From: Comamonas sp.
GTDB lineage: Bacteria > Pseudomonadota > Gammaproteobacteria > Burkholderiales > Burkholderiaceae_C
Assembly (NCBI GenBank): GCA_015478895.1
Contig: JADMKK010000002.1
Span: 1 to 47,871 of the forward strand
Length of the DNA: 47,871 bases
Direction of reading: 5' to 3'
In this document: positions 8,470 to 16,489 of the stretch, piece by piece
Layout of the letters: each line of letters begins with the position of its first letter
How positions within the stretch are numbered: position 1 is the stretch's first letter
Position numbers and translations under genes: made by a program
Notes under the pieces: model-generated
Database searches by the model: none
Seen by the model: only the letters and a program-made list of their open reading frames with translations
What the model was told of the DNA's origin: nothing

Positions 8470-8811
8470 ATGACCGCGCATGCAGCGCTGATGGACATGC
8501 AGGGTCGGTCAGATGTTTTTGTGCAACACCTTAAAACGTAGCGGTTTGCCTTGGATATTTCTTGCTTTCATTGCATCTTGTGCGTGAAAGTGAATCAGTT
8601 CAAAGGTATGCTGCTATCTTTTGTGATTTGTCTAACTGCCAGAAAGGCTCTGAAAAATGTAAGTGCCTACTTTTTCAGTGTGCCTCAATGTAAAAGATTG
8701 TTGTTGATTGTTGCAAGTCTAGGGTAATCCCTGTCTAATTTCCCGCAATTGAATCATCTATCCATGCCGTCAGTGCGTTTGCGCTGGGCGGCATTTTTCA
8801 TTGGGGTTGCA
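8470..8811 (+). other. Non-coding region before the chemoreceptor gene
   Basis: No convincing gene in 342 bases. It holds an AT-rich middle part with an imperfect hairpin (CTGAAAAA 8650-8657 / TTTTTCAG 8671-8678) and a terminator-like structure near its right end. No clear sigma-28 flagellar promoter was recognised. Confidence 0.6.
8765..8798 (+). terminator. Terminator-like hairpin in the chemoreceptor leader
   Basis: TGCCGTCAGTGC (8765-8776), loop GTTT, GCGCTGGGCGGCA (8781-8793) with one bulged G and two G-T pairs, then TTTTTC. It ends about 13 bases before the chemoreceptor ATG, so it lies in the 5' leader and not after a gene. Confidence 0.5.
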
Positions 8812-10575
8812 ATGCAGTTCAAAAATTTGTCGGTGGCCAAAAAGATTTGGCTCCTGATGCTCGTGGTCATGGGTGCCATGTTGGCGACGGGTCTTTCAAT
8901 GACCGGCTACATGAATCAGTTGGAGGCCAAGTTGCGCGCCGACATTCAGGATATGGATGAACGCATTCGTGTGGTGGTGGAGCTGCGCGGCACCATTGAG
9001 ACGGCCGCAAGCTTTTTGATCGCCAGCAATATGGCGCAGGATGCGGACTCCATGGCTTTCTTTCAGAGCAAGTTCAAGGAAACCAGTGCCAGAACCGAGT
9101 CGCTGATCCAAGACACCGGCAGCCGCCTGGTCACGCCCGAAGGCAAGGCCTTGTTTGAGCGCATTCAGCAAAAGCGCGCAGATCTCAACGTGGTAGCTGA
9201 AAAGATCAGCACAGAACGCCGCAACGATGGGGACGTGGTCGCCATGGTCAGGGCCGAGTTGCTGCCCGCCGTGCAAGGTTTCATGGATGACATGAATACT
9301 CTGGTGGGGCTGCAGGAAAAGCTGCTAAGTAACGCCATGGTGCAAAGCGAGAATTCCCGTTCCAGCGCCATGATGCTGGGTGGACTGGTACTGGCTTTGG
9401 TGGTGATCGCAGGCTTGCTGCTGTCAGCGTGGCTGATTCGCCAGATGACCTTGCCACTGGTGCAGGCCGTGGAGCTGGCAAACAGCATTGCCAGCGGCGA
9501 CTTGACACGCGATGTACACGATGATCGCAAGGACGAACTGGGCCATCTGCTGCGCAGCCTGAACACCATGGCGCAAAAATTGCGCTCTGTGGTGGGTGAG
9601 GTGCGCAATGGTGTGGATTCCGTCTCGTCGGCGGCCTCGCAGATCGCCACAGGCAACCAGGATCTGTCGGCCCGTACCGAACAGACGGCGGCCAATCTGG
9701 AAGAAACCGCAGCGTCGATCGAAGAGCTGACCGCCACGGTCACCCAGTCGGCCGATACTGCGCGCCAGGCCAATCAGCTGGCAGCCACCGCAGTTCAGGC
9801 GGCAGAGCGCGGCGGTGAAGTGGTCAGCCAGGTGGTGATGAGCATGGACCAGATCAACACCTCCAGCCGCAAGATCAGCGACATCATTGGCGTGATTGAT
9901 GGCATTGCCTTCCAGACCAACATCTTGGCGCTGAACGCCGCTGTGGAAGCCGCGCGTGCCGGTGAGCAAGGCCGTGGTTTTGCCGTGGTGGCCGGGGAAG
10001 TGCGCAGCCTGGCTGGCCGCAGTGCGGAAGCGGCCAAGGAGATCAAAGCCCTCATCAGTACCAGCGTAAGCAACGTCGATCTGGGTGCCGAGCAAGTGGC
10101 GCAGGCCGGAGAAAGCATGCAGGAAATTGTGGCCAGCGTGCGCCGCGTGACGGATTTGATTGGCGAAATCACGGCGTCTGCCAACGAGCAGCGCGACGGC
10201 ATTGCGCAGGTCAATCAGGCCGTGAGCAATCTGGACCAGATGACGCAGCAAAACGCAGCGCTGGTGGAAGAGTCCAGCGCCGCAGCGACTTCCATGAACG
10301 AGCAAGCTCAGCGCCTGGCGCAGGTGGTGGCCGTGTTCAATGTGGGCCATATGGCGACAGCCGCAGCCCCTGCGCTGCAGGCACAGCCCAGCATGGCCAG
10401 CGTCAAGGCCGCACCTGTGCGCTCAGCCATCAAGCCCCGTGTGGCCAGCAGCACCGCCAACTCCAGCAAGCCTGTTACTGACAAGGCGGCACCCAAGCTG
10501 TTGCGCCCCGCACCAGCCAGCAGCCCTGCAGCGAAAAGCGCCAACTCCAGCGACGATGACTGGGAAACCTTTTAA
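8812..10575 (+). CDS. Methyl-accepting chemotaxis protein
   Basis: Inner-membrane chemoreceptor (587 aa) feeding the CheA/CheW kinase. Order: TM1 (about 11-33), a periplasmic helical ligand domain of roughly 150 residues (four-helix-bundle type), TM2 (about 186-209), HAMP (to about 262) and the cytoplasmic signalling coiled coil. The hairpin tip is recognisable as DGIAFQTNILALNAAVEAAR and GRGFAVVAGEVRSLAGRSAE (about 360-405). A flexible Ala/Pro/Ser/Lys-rich tail ends in DDDWETF, matching the pentapeptide that tethers CheR and CheB in enterobacterial receptors. The ATG at 8812 is preceded by GGGG (8803-8806); an in-frame ATG at 8764 would add 16 residues overlapping the hairpin. Ligand unknown. 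Confidence 0.93.
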   Translation: MQFKNLSVAKKIWLLMLVVMGAMLATGLSMTGYMNQLEAKLRADIQDMDERIRVVVELRGTIETAASFLIASNMAQDADSMAFFQSKFKETSARTESLIQDTGSRLVTPEGKALFERIQQKRADLNVVAEKISTERRNDGDVVAMVRAELLPAVQGFMDDMNTLVGLQEKLLSNAMVQSENSRSSAMMLGGLVLALVVIAGLLLSAWLIRQMTLPLVQAVELANSIASGDLTRDVHDDRKDELGHLLRSLNTMAQKLRSVVGEVRNGVDSVSSAASQIATGNQDLSARTEQTAANLEETAASIEELTATVTQSADTARQANQLAATAVQAAERGGEVVSQVVMSMDQINTSSRKISDIIGVIDGIAFQTNILALNAAVEAARAGEQGRGFAVVAGEVRSLAGRSAEAAKEIKALISTSVSNVDLGAEQVAQAGESMQEIVASVRRVTDLIGEITASANEQRDGIAQVNQAVSNLDQMTQQNAALVEESSAAATSMNEQAQRLAQVVAVFNVGHMATAAAPALQAQPSMASVKAAPVRSAIKPRVASSTANSSKPVTDKAAPKLLRPAPASSPAAKSANSSDDDWETF

Positions 10576-10592
10576 ACCATAGTGTGTGAACC

Positions 10593-10619
10593 AAGGAGCC
10601 TGTGTGGCTCCTTTTTTTA
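10593..10619 (+). terminator. Terminator of the chemoreceptor gene
   Basis: AAGGAGCC (10593-10600), five-base loop, GGCTCCTT (10606-10613) and a run of T to 10619. Confidence 0.85.
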
Positions 10620-10628
10620 TAAGCAAAA

Positions 10629-10669
10629 TAGGCCTCTAGCCCATTGTTGATAAGGGCTTGAAGCTATTG
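10629..10669. repeat. Short palindromic interspersed repeat, copy 2
   Basis: Reads AGGCCTCTAGCCC ... ATAAGGGCTTGAAGCTATT, that is, the copy at 5702-5742 in the opposite orientation. It ends just before the ribosome-binding site of the next gene. Confidence 0.7.
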
Positions 10670-10684
10670 AAAAAGGATTACGCC

Positions 10685-11167
10685 ATGGATCGACATGAAG
10701 AAGCCGTGCTGCAGCTGCTCACCGCCAACGGTGACACTTTTATCGCCCCGCGCTATGAAGTGGCCGATGGCTGGATGTGCCCCAGCCTGGTGGCGCTGCG
10801 CCCCGCCAAAAAACAGGTGTGGGTGGTGGAAGTGTCGGCTTCGGGCTATCCCTTGAGCCTGGTAGATCGCATCAACCAGCGCATCGAAAAATGGTATGCG
10901 CCGCTGCTGGAGCAACTGCAGCGCCTGCAAGTGACGCACAGCGACTGGAGTATTGGTCTGCTGGTGGTGGTGCGGGATGACCAGATCGACTGGCTGCGCG
11001 CGCGCATCCAGGACATGGCTGGCGTGCAGGTGCTGAGTCTGGAAACCGCCAGCAGCCCATGGGCTTGGGACGGTGTGGTGTGGACGGAAGACATGGACTT
11101 TGCCGCAGGCCACATTCCGCGCAAGGACGGCGCGCAACCGGCCAGCACCGTGCCTACTACGCATTAA
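10685..11167 (+). CDS. Conserved-looking hypothetical protein
   Basis: A 160-residue soluble protein that I do not recognise. It has no signal peptide or membrane segment. It begins [20 protein letters not shown], has a strand-rich middle ([25 protein letters not shown]) and a mixed alpha/beta C-terminal half with [19 protein letters not shown], and ends in a polar tail. The [10 protein letters not shown] segment could be read as the D/E-x-K-like strand of a restriction-endonuclease-type fold, but this is speculation. ATG 10685 has AAGGA (10673-10677) seven bases upstream. Codon use resembles the neighbours. purT follows 86 bases later. Confidence 0.75.
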   Translation: MDRHEEAVLQLLTANGDTFIAPRYEVADGWMCPSLVALRPAKKQVWVVEVSASGYPLSLVDRINQRIEKWYAPLLEQLQRLQVTHSDWSIGLLVVVRDDQIDWLRARIQDMAGVQVLSLETASSPWAWDGVVWTEDMDFAAGHIPRKDGAQPASTVPTTH

Positions 11168-11253
11168 CACGTTGCCTCGCCCCAACGGGCAGCCCCTATG
11201 ATCGGCGCAGTTTGTGCAACCACGGGCTGCCACGCCCAACACAGGGACTCGAA

Positions 11254-12507
11254 ATGACAACGCTGGGTACGCCTTTATCTGCCAACGCCACCAAGGTCAT
11301 GCTGCTGGGCAGCGGTGAACTGGGCAAGGAAGTCTTGATTGCGCTGCAGCGCCTGGGTGTAGAGACGATGGCTGTAGACCGCTACGAGAACGCCCCCGGC
11401 CAGCAGGTGGCGCACCATGCACGCACCATCACCATGAGTGACCCCGCGCAGCTCAAGGCCCTGATTGAAGCGGAAAAGCCAGACCTGGTCGTCCCCGAGA
11501 TTGAAGCGATTGCCACGCCCATGCTCGAAGCGCTGGAGGCGGCAGGCGTGGTGACCGTCATTCCCACCGCACGCGCCGCGCGCCTGACGATGGACCGCGA
11601 AGGCATCCGCCGCCTCGCTGCCGAAACGCTGGGCCTGCCCACCAGCCCGTACCGTTTCTGTGATTCGCTGGAACAATTGCAGGCTGCCATTGACGGCAGC
11701 GATGGCCAGCCTGCGATTGGCTACCCCTGTGTGGTCAAGCCGGTGATGAGCAGCTCCGGCAAAGGCCAGAGCAAGATCGACCGCGCGGCCGATGTGCCCC
11801 AGTCCTGGGACTACGCCATGGCCGGTGGCCGCGTAGCCAAGGGGCGTGTGATTGTCGAAGGCTTTATCGACTTTGACTACGAAATCACTCAGCTGACGGT
11901 GCGCGCCAAAGGTGCAGACGGCCAGATTGCCACGCATTTCTGCGACCCTATCGGCCACATTCAACAAGCCGGTGACTATGTGGAAAGCTGGCAGCCGCAC
12001 CCCATGCACCCTGCAGCGCAGCACAAGGCGCGGGCCATCTCCAAGGCTGTGACCGATGATCTGGGCGGCCTGGGCCTGTTTGGCGTGGAGTTGTTTGTCA
12101 AGGGCGAGCAGGTGTGGTTCAGCGAAGTCTCGCCGCGCCCGCACGATACCGGTCTGGTCACGCTCAGCACGCAGTGGCAAAGTGAATTTGAGTTGCACGC
12201 CCGCGCAATTTTGGGCTTGCCTGTGGATGCCAGCCTGCGCAACCCTGGTGCCAGCGCCGTGATCTATGGTGGTCAAGATGCTGAAGGTTTGGTATTTGAT
12301 GGCGTGGACGAGGCGCTGGCCATTCCCGGCACCGATCTGCGCCTGTTTGGCAAGCCCGAAAGCTTTGTCACACGCCGCATGGGCGTGGCGCTGGCGCGTG
12401 CTGCGGACGTAGACACTGCGCGTGCCAATGCCAAACTGGCAGCCAGTCGGGTGGTGCCCCGTCAACCTTGCAAATTAAAAATAGAGCACCATGCCCTTGC
12501 TGCATAA
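11254..12507 (+). CDS. purT: Formate-dependent phosphoribosylglycinamide formyltransferase
   Basis: ATP-grasp enzyme (417 aa) that makes formyl-GAR from GAR, formate and ATP, a folate-independent third step of purine synthesis. The N-terminal PreATP-grasp domain has [22 protein letters not shown] and VPEIEAIAT. The ATP-grasp core has [29 protein letters not shown], and the metal-binding region [26 protein letters not shown]. The start at 11254 gives the standard N-terminus and has CAGGGA upstream; the frame stays open 195 bases further left without merit. The C-terminus is unusual: the last ten or so codons ([10 protein letters not shown]) lie inside a palindromic repeat that provides the stop codon. 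Confidence 0.95.
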   Translation: MTTLGTPLSANATKVMLLGSGELGKEVLIALQRLGVETMAVDRYENAPGQQVAHHARTITMSDPAQLKALIEAEKPDLVVPEIEAIATPMLEALEAAGVVTVIPTARAARLTMDREGIRRLAAETLGLPTSPYRFCDSLEQLQAAIDGSDGQPAIGYPCVVKPVMSSSGKGQSKIDRAADVPQSWDYAMAGGRVAKGRVIVEGFIDFDYEITQLTVRAKGADGQIATHFCDPIGHIQQAGDYVESWQPHPMHPAAQHKARAISKAVTDDLGGLGLFGVELFVKGEQVWFSEVSPRPHDTGLVTLSTQWQSEFELHARAILGLPVDASLRNPGASAVIYGGQDAEGLVFDGVDEALAIPGTDLRLFGKPESFVTRRMGVALARAADVDTARANAKLAASRVVPRQPCKLKIEHHALAA

Positions 12508-12525
12508 GGGGGAAGTGCCAAAAAG
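12477..12525. repeat. Short palindromic interspersed repeat, copy 3 (overlaps purT end)
   Basis: AAAATAGAGCACCATGCCCTT, loop GCTGCAT, AAGGGGGAAGTGCC: a diverged copy in the same orientation as copy 1. The purT stop TAA (12505-12507) runs into the AAGGG arm. Confidence 0.6.
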
Positions 12526-12536
12526 GCCTTATAAAT

Positions 12537-12573
12537 AAAAAGCCGCTGCCTTGGGAAAGGTAGCGGCTTTTTG
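12537..12573. terminator. Bidirectional terminator between purT and the MscS gene
   Basis: AAAAAGCCGCTGCC (12537-12550), loop TTGGGAAA, GGTAGCGGCTTTTT (12559-12572). Long stem with A and T runs on both sides between convergent genes, so it can serve both strands. Confidence 0.88.
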
Positions 12574-12597
12574 CTGGCAAGGGTGATAGCAGCAGGC

Positions 12598-13278
12598 TTA
12601 AGGAAAGCTGGGCGCTTTCGGTGCCGGGGCAGGCTCTGACGCGGCGGTCACGTACCGGATACCCGGCTCAGGCTCTGGGTGCAGCTTTTCGTGGGGCACA
12701 GGCGTGCCAGCGCGCCAGCGGCGCACCACGCGCTGGAAGATCAGCGAGTTGGGGATTTGAATCAGGGTGCCGGGTAAGGGAACCGAGACATCTTCCAGGG
12801 TGGTGTAGAGCAGGTTGATATCCACCACGCGGCCCAGCGCGCCAGGTTTTTCTGCGGTGTCCAGCAGTTCAATGTGATCGCCCACGCGAAAGGGCCCCAC
12901 GGTCAGAATCAGGAAGGCGCAAAACAGGTTGGACAGCACACTCCACGCGGCAAAGAAGGCGACGGCACCCACCGTGGCAAAACCAGTAAACGCTGACCAC
13001 AGCACGCTGGCCGAAACGCCCAGCCGCTCCAGAATAAGAAGCACTGCGCCAGCAATGATCAACCACCGCACGACGGAATTGATCGGCATGAGCAACTCAT
13101 GCGGAAAACCATAGTGCGCGCTGGCGCGCTTGATTACGCGCTTGAACAAGCGGTGCAGCACCCAGGCCACCACCAGGATCAGCAAAATTTGCAGCACAGG
13201 AATGGTCACTTCCAGCCAATCCTGCATCCATGTGGGCAAGCGGGTGCGCAAGCCCGCAAAACGGTCAATCAAAGTCAC
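12598..13278 (-). CDS. Small mechanosensitive channel, MscS family
   Basis: Predicted inner-membrane channel that opens on hypo-osmotic shock. Two hydrophobic segments (VTIPVLQILLILVVAWVLHRL; VRWLIIAGAVLLILERLG) precede the pore-lining helix region SAFTGFATVGAVAFFAAWSV and the beta domain FRVGDHIELL ... LGRVVDINLLYTTLED ... IPNSLIFQRVVRRW. A proline/glutamate-rich tail ends the protein. Only the core is present, without the larger N-terminal and C-terminal domains of MscK-type channels. No ATG start exists. GTG 13278 (226 aa), with GGA six bases upstream, is preferred; TTG 13311 (237 aa) is possible. It faces purT across a bidirectional terminator. Confidence 0.85.
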   Translation of the reverse strand: MTLIDRFAGLRTRLPTWMQDWLEVTIPVLQILLILVVAWVLHRLFKRVIKRASAHYGFPHELLMPINSVVRWLIIAGAVLLILERLGVSASVLWSAFTGFATVGAVAFFAAWSVLSNLFCAFLILTVGPFRVGDHIELLDTAEKPGALGRVVDINLLYTTLEDVSVPLPGTLIQIPNSLIFQRVVRRWRAGTPVPHEKLHPEPEPGIRYVTAASEPAPAPKAPSFP

Positions 13279-13355
13279 AAGCAATCCATCTATCCAGAGG
13301 TTCAAAAGCAAAGGGCACCCAGTGGTGCCCCGACGCGGTACAGCCTAGCGGCCCG

Positions 13356-13540
13356 TTAACGCGCACGCAATTGCTCTATGGTATCCATCTGCATCGCAAA
13401 GCTGAAAAACCGGTTTTTCCTTGGGCTTTAGCGGTGTACAGCGCCTGGTCTGCACGCATGAGCAAACTTTCTTCGTCCGTGGCCGCATCCGGAATGCAGG
13501 TGGTGGTGAGGGGTGGATTGATCTCCACCATCTGAAGTAA
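13356..13540 (-). pseudogene. Remnant of a GGDEF (diguanylate cyclase) gene, C-terminal end
   Basis: On the minus strand this stretch encodes LLQMVEINPPLTTTCIPDAA, then ESLLMRADQALYTAKAQGK, the hallmark last part of a GGDEF domain (usual form: LLxRADxALYxAKxxGRN). A frameshift in the run GGAAAAACCGG follows: restoring one A gives GKNRFFSFAMQMDTIEQLRA up to a TAA at 13356. An in-frame TGA lies just upstream (near 13541), and no GGDEF active site or sensor domain is found before lysS. The remnant is about 60 codons of a gene that has lost its 5' part and has one indel. No function is expected. Confidence 0.8.
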
Positions 13541-13550
13541 TCAAACGCAT

Positions 13551-13583
13551 AAAAAAAGTGTACAGAGCCAAAGCTGGGTACAC
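13551..13583 (-). terminator. Terminator of lysS
   Basis: On the minus strand GTGTAC, a 14-base loop containing CCA/TGG, GTACAC (outer arms 13578-13583 and 13558-13563) and then seven T residues (13551-13557). Confidence 0.7.
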
Positions 13584-13607
13584 CTTGCGTCTTATGCAGA
13601 CCTGGCG

Positions 13608-15155
13608 TCAGATTTGTTCGCGTCGCAATGCAGGGAACAAGATCACGTCGCGGATGCTGGCGCTGTCGGTCAACAGCATCAGCAGGCGGTCAATGCCGAT
13701 ACCGCAGCCGCCTGTGGGGGGCATGCCGTATTCCAGCGCGCGCACAAAGTCGTGGTCGAAGTACATGGCTTCATCATCGCCATCGTCCTTGGCTTCCACC
13801 TGCGCGTTAAAGCGTGCAGCCTGGTCTTCGGCGTCGTTCAGCTCGGAGAAACCGTTGCCGAATTCGCGGCCGGTGATGTACAGCTCAAAACGTTCAGTGA
13901 CTTCAGGGCGCTCGTCGTTGGCGCGGGCCAGTGGCGAGATTTCGGTGGGGTGCTCCATGATGAAGGTGGGGTTCCACAGCTTCTCTTCCACCAGCTCTTC
14001 AAAGTAGAAGACTTGCAGGCTGGCCAGCGAGCGGGTGGACAGCTTGTCCTTGTCTTCGTTCATGCCCAGCTTTTTCAGCGCGTTGATCAACCAGTCGCGG
14101 TTGTTCACGTTCTCGCCCGCTTCGGTGTGCTTGACGATGGCCTCTGGAATGGTCAGGCGCTCGAACGGCTTGGCCAGGTCCACCGGCTTGCCGCCGTAAG
14201 TGCACTCCAGCGTACCCACAGCCTTCATGGCGGCGTCGCGGATCAGCTGCTCGGTGTAGTTCATCAGGTCCTGGTAATCCCAGTACGTGGCGTAGAACTC
14301 CATCATGGTGAACTCGGGGTTGTGACGCACCGAGATACCTTCATTGCGGAAGTTGCGGTTGATCTCAAATACGCGTTCAAAGCCGCCAACGATCAGGCGC
14401 TTCAAGTACAGCTCAGGCGCAATGCGCAGGTACATTTCCTGGTCGAGCGCGTTGTGGTGCGTAACGAATGGCTTGGCGTTCGCACCACCGGGGATGGGGT
14501 GCAGCATGGGCGTTTCGACTTCCAGAAAGCCGTGCTGCACCATGAAGTCACGAATGCCGGCGACCGCTTTGCTGCGCGCCACAAAGCGTGTGCGTGCGTC
14601 TTCGTTCATCATCAGGTCGACGTAGCGCTGGCGAATCTTCTGCTCAGGGTCTGCCATGCCGTGGAACTTGTCAGGCATGGGGCGCAGGCTCTTGGTAAGC
14701 ATGCGGATCTTGGTGGCCTTGATCGACAGCTCGCCGGTCTTGGTCTTCATCAGCACGCCTTCAACGCCAATGATGTCGCCCAGGTCCCACTTCTTGAAGT
14801 CTGCGTAGACTTCTTCACCGACGGCATCGCGCGTCACATAAGCCTGAATGCGGCCGGTGGCGTCTTGCACGGTGGCAAAGCTGGCCTTGCCCATGACGCG
14901 CTTGAGCATCATGCGGCCCGCCACCGAAACGCTCACGCCTTCGGCTTCCAGTGCTTCCGCTTCTTTTTCGCCGTGGGCTTGCACCAAAGGCAGCGCGCGG
15001 TCAGCAGGCTTGAAGTCGTTGGGGAAAGCAACGCCGCCGCTGGCCTTGGAAGACTCGCGCAAGGCTTTGAGTTTTTCGCGGCGCTCAGCGATCAGTTTGT
15101 TTTCGTCTTGCGGAGCTGCTTGTTCGGCAGCAGGGGTGTTTTGTGGTTCAGACAT
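13608..15155 (-). CDS. lysS: Lysyl-tRNA synthetase, class II
   Basis: Charges tRNA-Lys with lysine. The 515-residue protein has an N-terminal OB-fold anticodon-binding domain ([32 protein letters not shown]) and the class II catalytic core, with motif 1 near [19 protein letters not shown], motif 2 [20 protein letters not shown] and motif 3 [19 protein letters not shown] 15155 ([20 protein letters not shown]) is preferred because the family starts with a short polar tail; 25 further upstream residues are open but unlikely. The ribosome-binding site is weak. Remnants of two dead genes lie on either side, but lysS itself is intact. Confidence 0.97.
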   Translation of the reverse strand: MSEPQNTPAAEQAAPQDENKLIAERREKLKALRESSKASGGVAFPNDFKPADRALPLVQAHGEKEAEALEAEGVSVSVAGRMMLKRVMGKASFATVQDATGRIQAYVTRDAVGEEVYADFKKWDLGDIIGVEGVLMKTKTGELSIKATKIRMLTKSLRPMPDKFHGMADPEQKIRQRYVDLMMNEDARTRFVARSKAVAGIRDFMVQHGFLEVETPMLHPIPGGANAKPFVTHHNALDQEMYLRIAPELYLKRLIVGGFERVFEINRNFRNEGISVRHNPEFTMMEFYATYWDYQDLMNYTEQLIRDAAMKAVGTLECTYGGKPVDLAKPFERLTIPEAIVKHTEAGENVNNRDWLINALKKLGMNEDKDKLSTRSLASLQVFYFEELVEEKLWNPTFIMEHPTEISPLARANDERPEVTERFELYITGREFGNGFSELNDAEDQAARFNAQVEAKDDGDDEAMYFDHDFVRALEYGMPPTGGCGIGIDRLLMLLTDSASIRDVILFPALRREQI

Positions 15156-15298
15156 GGGTGAGCGCAGCGCAAAGGCTGGTGTGACAAGCCAAAAACCAGA
15201 GATTTTAGTTTTTTTGCGCCTGATTGGCATGGGGGCCGCGCAATCACAGTCAAGCGCGCTGGCAAGTGCAGGGCAGCAGCATTTTTGCTCTTGAAAAA

Positions 15299-15386
15299 GA
15301 AGCTATAAGCCCTTGTATTTAAAAGAAATCAATAGCTTTTGTAGCTGAAGCCTTTTATTTGCCAAGGCAAGCTGCTATTTTTTTAG
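15299..15386. repeat. Pair of short palindromic interspersed repeats, copies 4a and 4b
   Basis: AGCTATAAGCCCTTGTATTT (15301-15320) matches the left half of copy 1, and 15346-15382 (GAAGCCTTTTATTTGCCAAGG then AAGCTGCTATTTTTTT) matches the family in inverse orientation. The second copy abuts and supplies the stop codon of the decayed LON-domain gene. The flanking stretch 15231-15298 holds nothing recognisable beyond lysS upstream sequence. Confidence 0.5.
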
Positions 15387-15714
15387 AAGTTTGGGTTCAA
15401 GGCACCATGCCGGCGCTGCGGAACCTTGCGCATTACCTGCCGCAGCGCCGTGGTGGTGTGGCGCAGATCGTCTGGAGTGGGTACGGTTTTATTGGGGGTA
15501 AGCAGCGTGGCATCGGCCACCCACAAGCCGAACTTCATTTTTTGTACATTGCTGATCTGAAAGCGATCAATGCTGGCGCTCCTGTCTTCTGACAGCAGCG
15601 CACCATGTTCAGATACCGTACTTCAAAGACACGCAGTGTCAGGTGCCCGCCGGGAAAAAGTACTGTGTGCAATGGAAAGAGCGGCAGAGAATGCGGGGTG
15701 ATGGAGCTGTTCAT
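15383..15714 (-). pseudogene. Decayed LON N-terminal (substrate-binding) domain protein gene
   Basis: From ATG 15714 the minus strand encodes MNSSITPHSLPLFPLHTVLF, then PGGHLTLRVFEVRYLNMV and CCQKTGAP, the start of a stand-alone LON-N domain (family pattern LPLFPLxxVLFPGGxLxLRxFExRY). That frame then stops within about 12 codons. A different frame continues with RFQISNVQKMKFGLWVADAT and VPTPDDLRHTTTALRQVMRK, matching the middle of the same domain (pattern RFxxxxxxxxxGLWxxxAxLL...PxPDDL). Roughly 55-60 residues between the two blocks are missing, the frame is broken, and the C-terminal part is cut off at a palindromic repeat. The gene is dead by internal deletion and truncation. Confidence 0.78.
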
Positions 15715-15842
15715 GAGAATGGCGCTTTACGCTGGCTATGATGATCCGCAGTCGCACTGACCAGGGCGTCGGCTGATGCCGCGGCCCAGTGCATGGTTCG
15801 AAGCCCTCTTTCGCAACCTCTTGTTTTTCACAACGAGCTTCC

Positions 15843-16406
15843 ATGATTCAACAAATTCTTCAATTTCTGCTGGAGGTCATCAGTGGCCTGGTCGCTGGTG
15901 CATGTTTGCTGCGCATGTACATGCAGGCGCAGCGCATTCCCTTCAACAACCCCGTGGGGCAACTGGTGTTTGCGCTGTCGAACTGGCTGGTGCTGCCGCT
16001 GCGCAAGTTCTTGCCTGCGAAAGGCAAATACGACTGGGCCAGCCTGGCCGGCGCGCTGCTGGTGATGGTGGTGCAATATCTGCTGCTGTGGCTGTTGATT
16101 GGCGGTCGTGGATCGGCAGCGCTGGTGCCTGTGCTGGCCATTTTTGGCGTGCTGCGCATGGTGCTGACGGGCTTGATTGGCATCTTGATCGTCTACGCCA
16201 TCCTGTCGTGGGTGCAACCACAGTCGCCGATTGCCAGCATTTTGTACCGCCTCAGCGAGCCGCTGCTGCGGCCGCTGCGCAAAGTCATTCCGCTGATTGG
16301 CGGGGTTGATCTGTCTGCCTTGGCCGCCATCATCGTGATACAGATTTTGCTGATGGTGCTGGCCAGCGTGCAGTTCAACGTATTAGCGGGAGTTGCTGCT
16401 CTCTGA
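15843..16406 (+). CDS. YggT family integral membrane protein
   Basis: A 187-residue inner-membrane protein with two YGGT repeats, each a pair of hydrophobic helices ending in an NPxxxLVxxLSxxLVxPLRKxxP-like motif. Repeat one includes NNPVGQLVFALSNWLVLPLR and KFLPAKG; repeat two includes LSWVQPQSPIASILYRLSEP and LLRPLRKVIP. The family is conserved near cell-division or proline-synthesis genes in many bacteria and has been linked to osmotic or envelope functions, but its role is unsettled. ATG 15843 was chosen because residues upstream of MIQQILQFLLEV lack hydrophobic character. It is divergent from the dead LON-N gene. Confidence 0.9.
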   Translation: MIQQILQFLLEVISGLVAGACLLRMYMQAQRIPFNNPVGQLVFALSNWLVLPLRKFLPAKGKYDWASLAGALLVMVVQYLLLWLLIGGRGSAALVPVLAIFGVLRMVLTGLIGILIVYAILSWVQPQSPIASILYRLSEPLLRPLRKVIPLIGGVDLSALAAIIVIQILLMVLASVQFNVLAGVAAL

Positions 16407-16424
16407 TGCGGCCAATGCAGTATT

Positions 16425-16452
16425 AAAAAAGGCTCCAGATTGGAGCCTTTTT
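16425..16452. terminator. Bidirectional terminator between yggT and accD
   Basis: AAAAAAGGCTCCA (to 16437), loop GAT, TGGAGCCTTTTT (from 16441). It lies between convergent genes with T tracts on both strands. Confidence 0.88.
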
Positions 16453-16489
16453 GTTGGGGGCATTGAAAGTTTCCCCTGCCATGTGCAGC

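Noticed and set aside
13614-15161. 515-codon open frame on the plus strand
   Set aside because: Exact antisense shadow of lysS.
15359-15592. 77-codon open frame on the plus strand downstream of the lysS promoter region
   Set aside because: The opposite strand carries the LON-N remnant, which explains the open frame.
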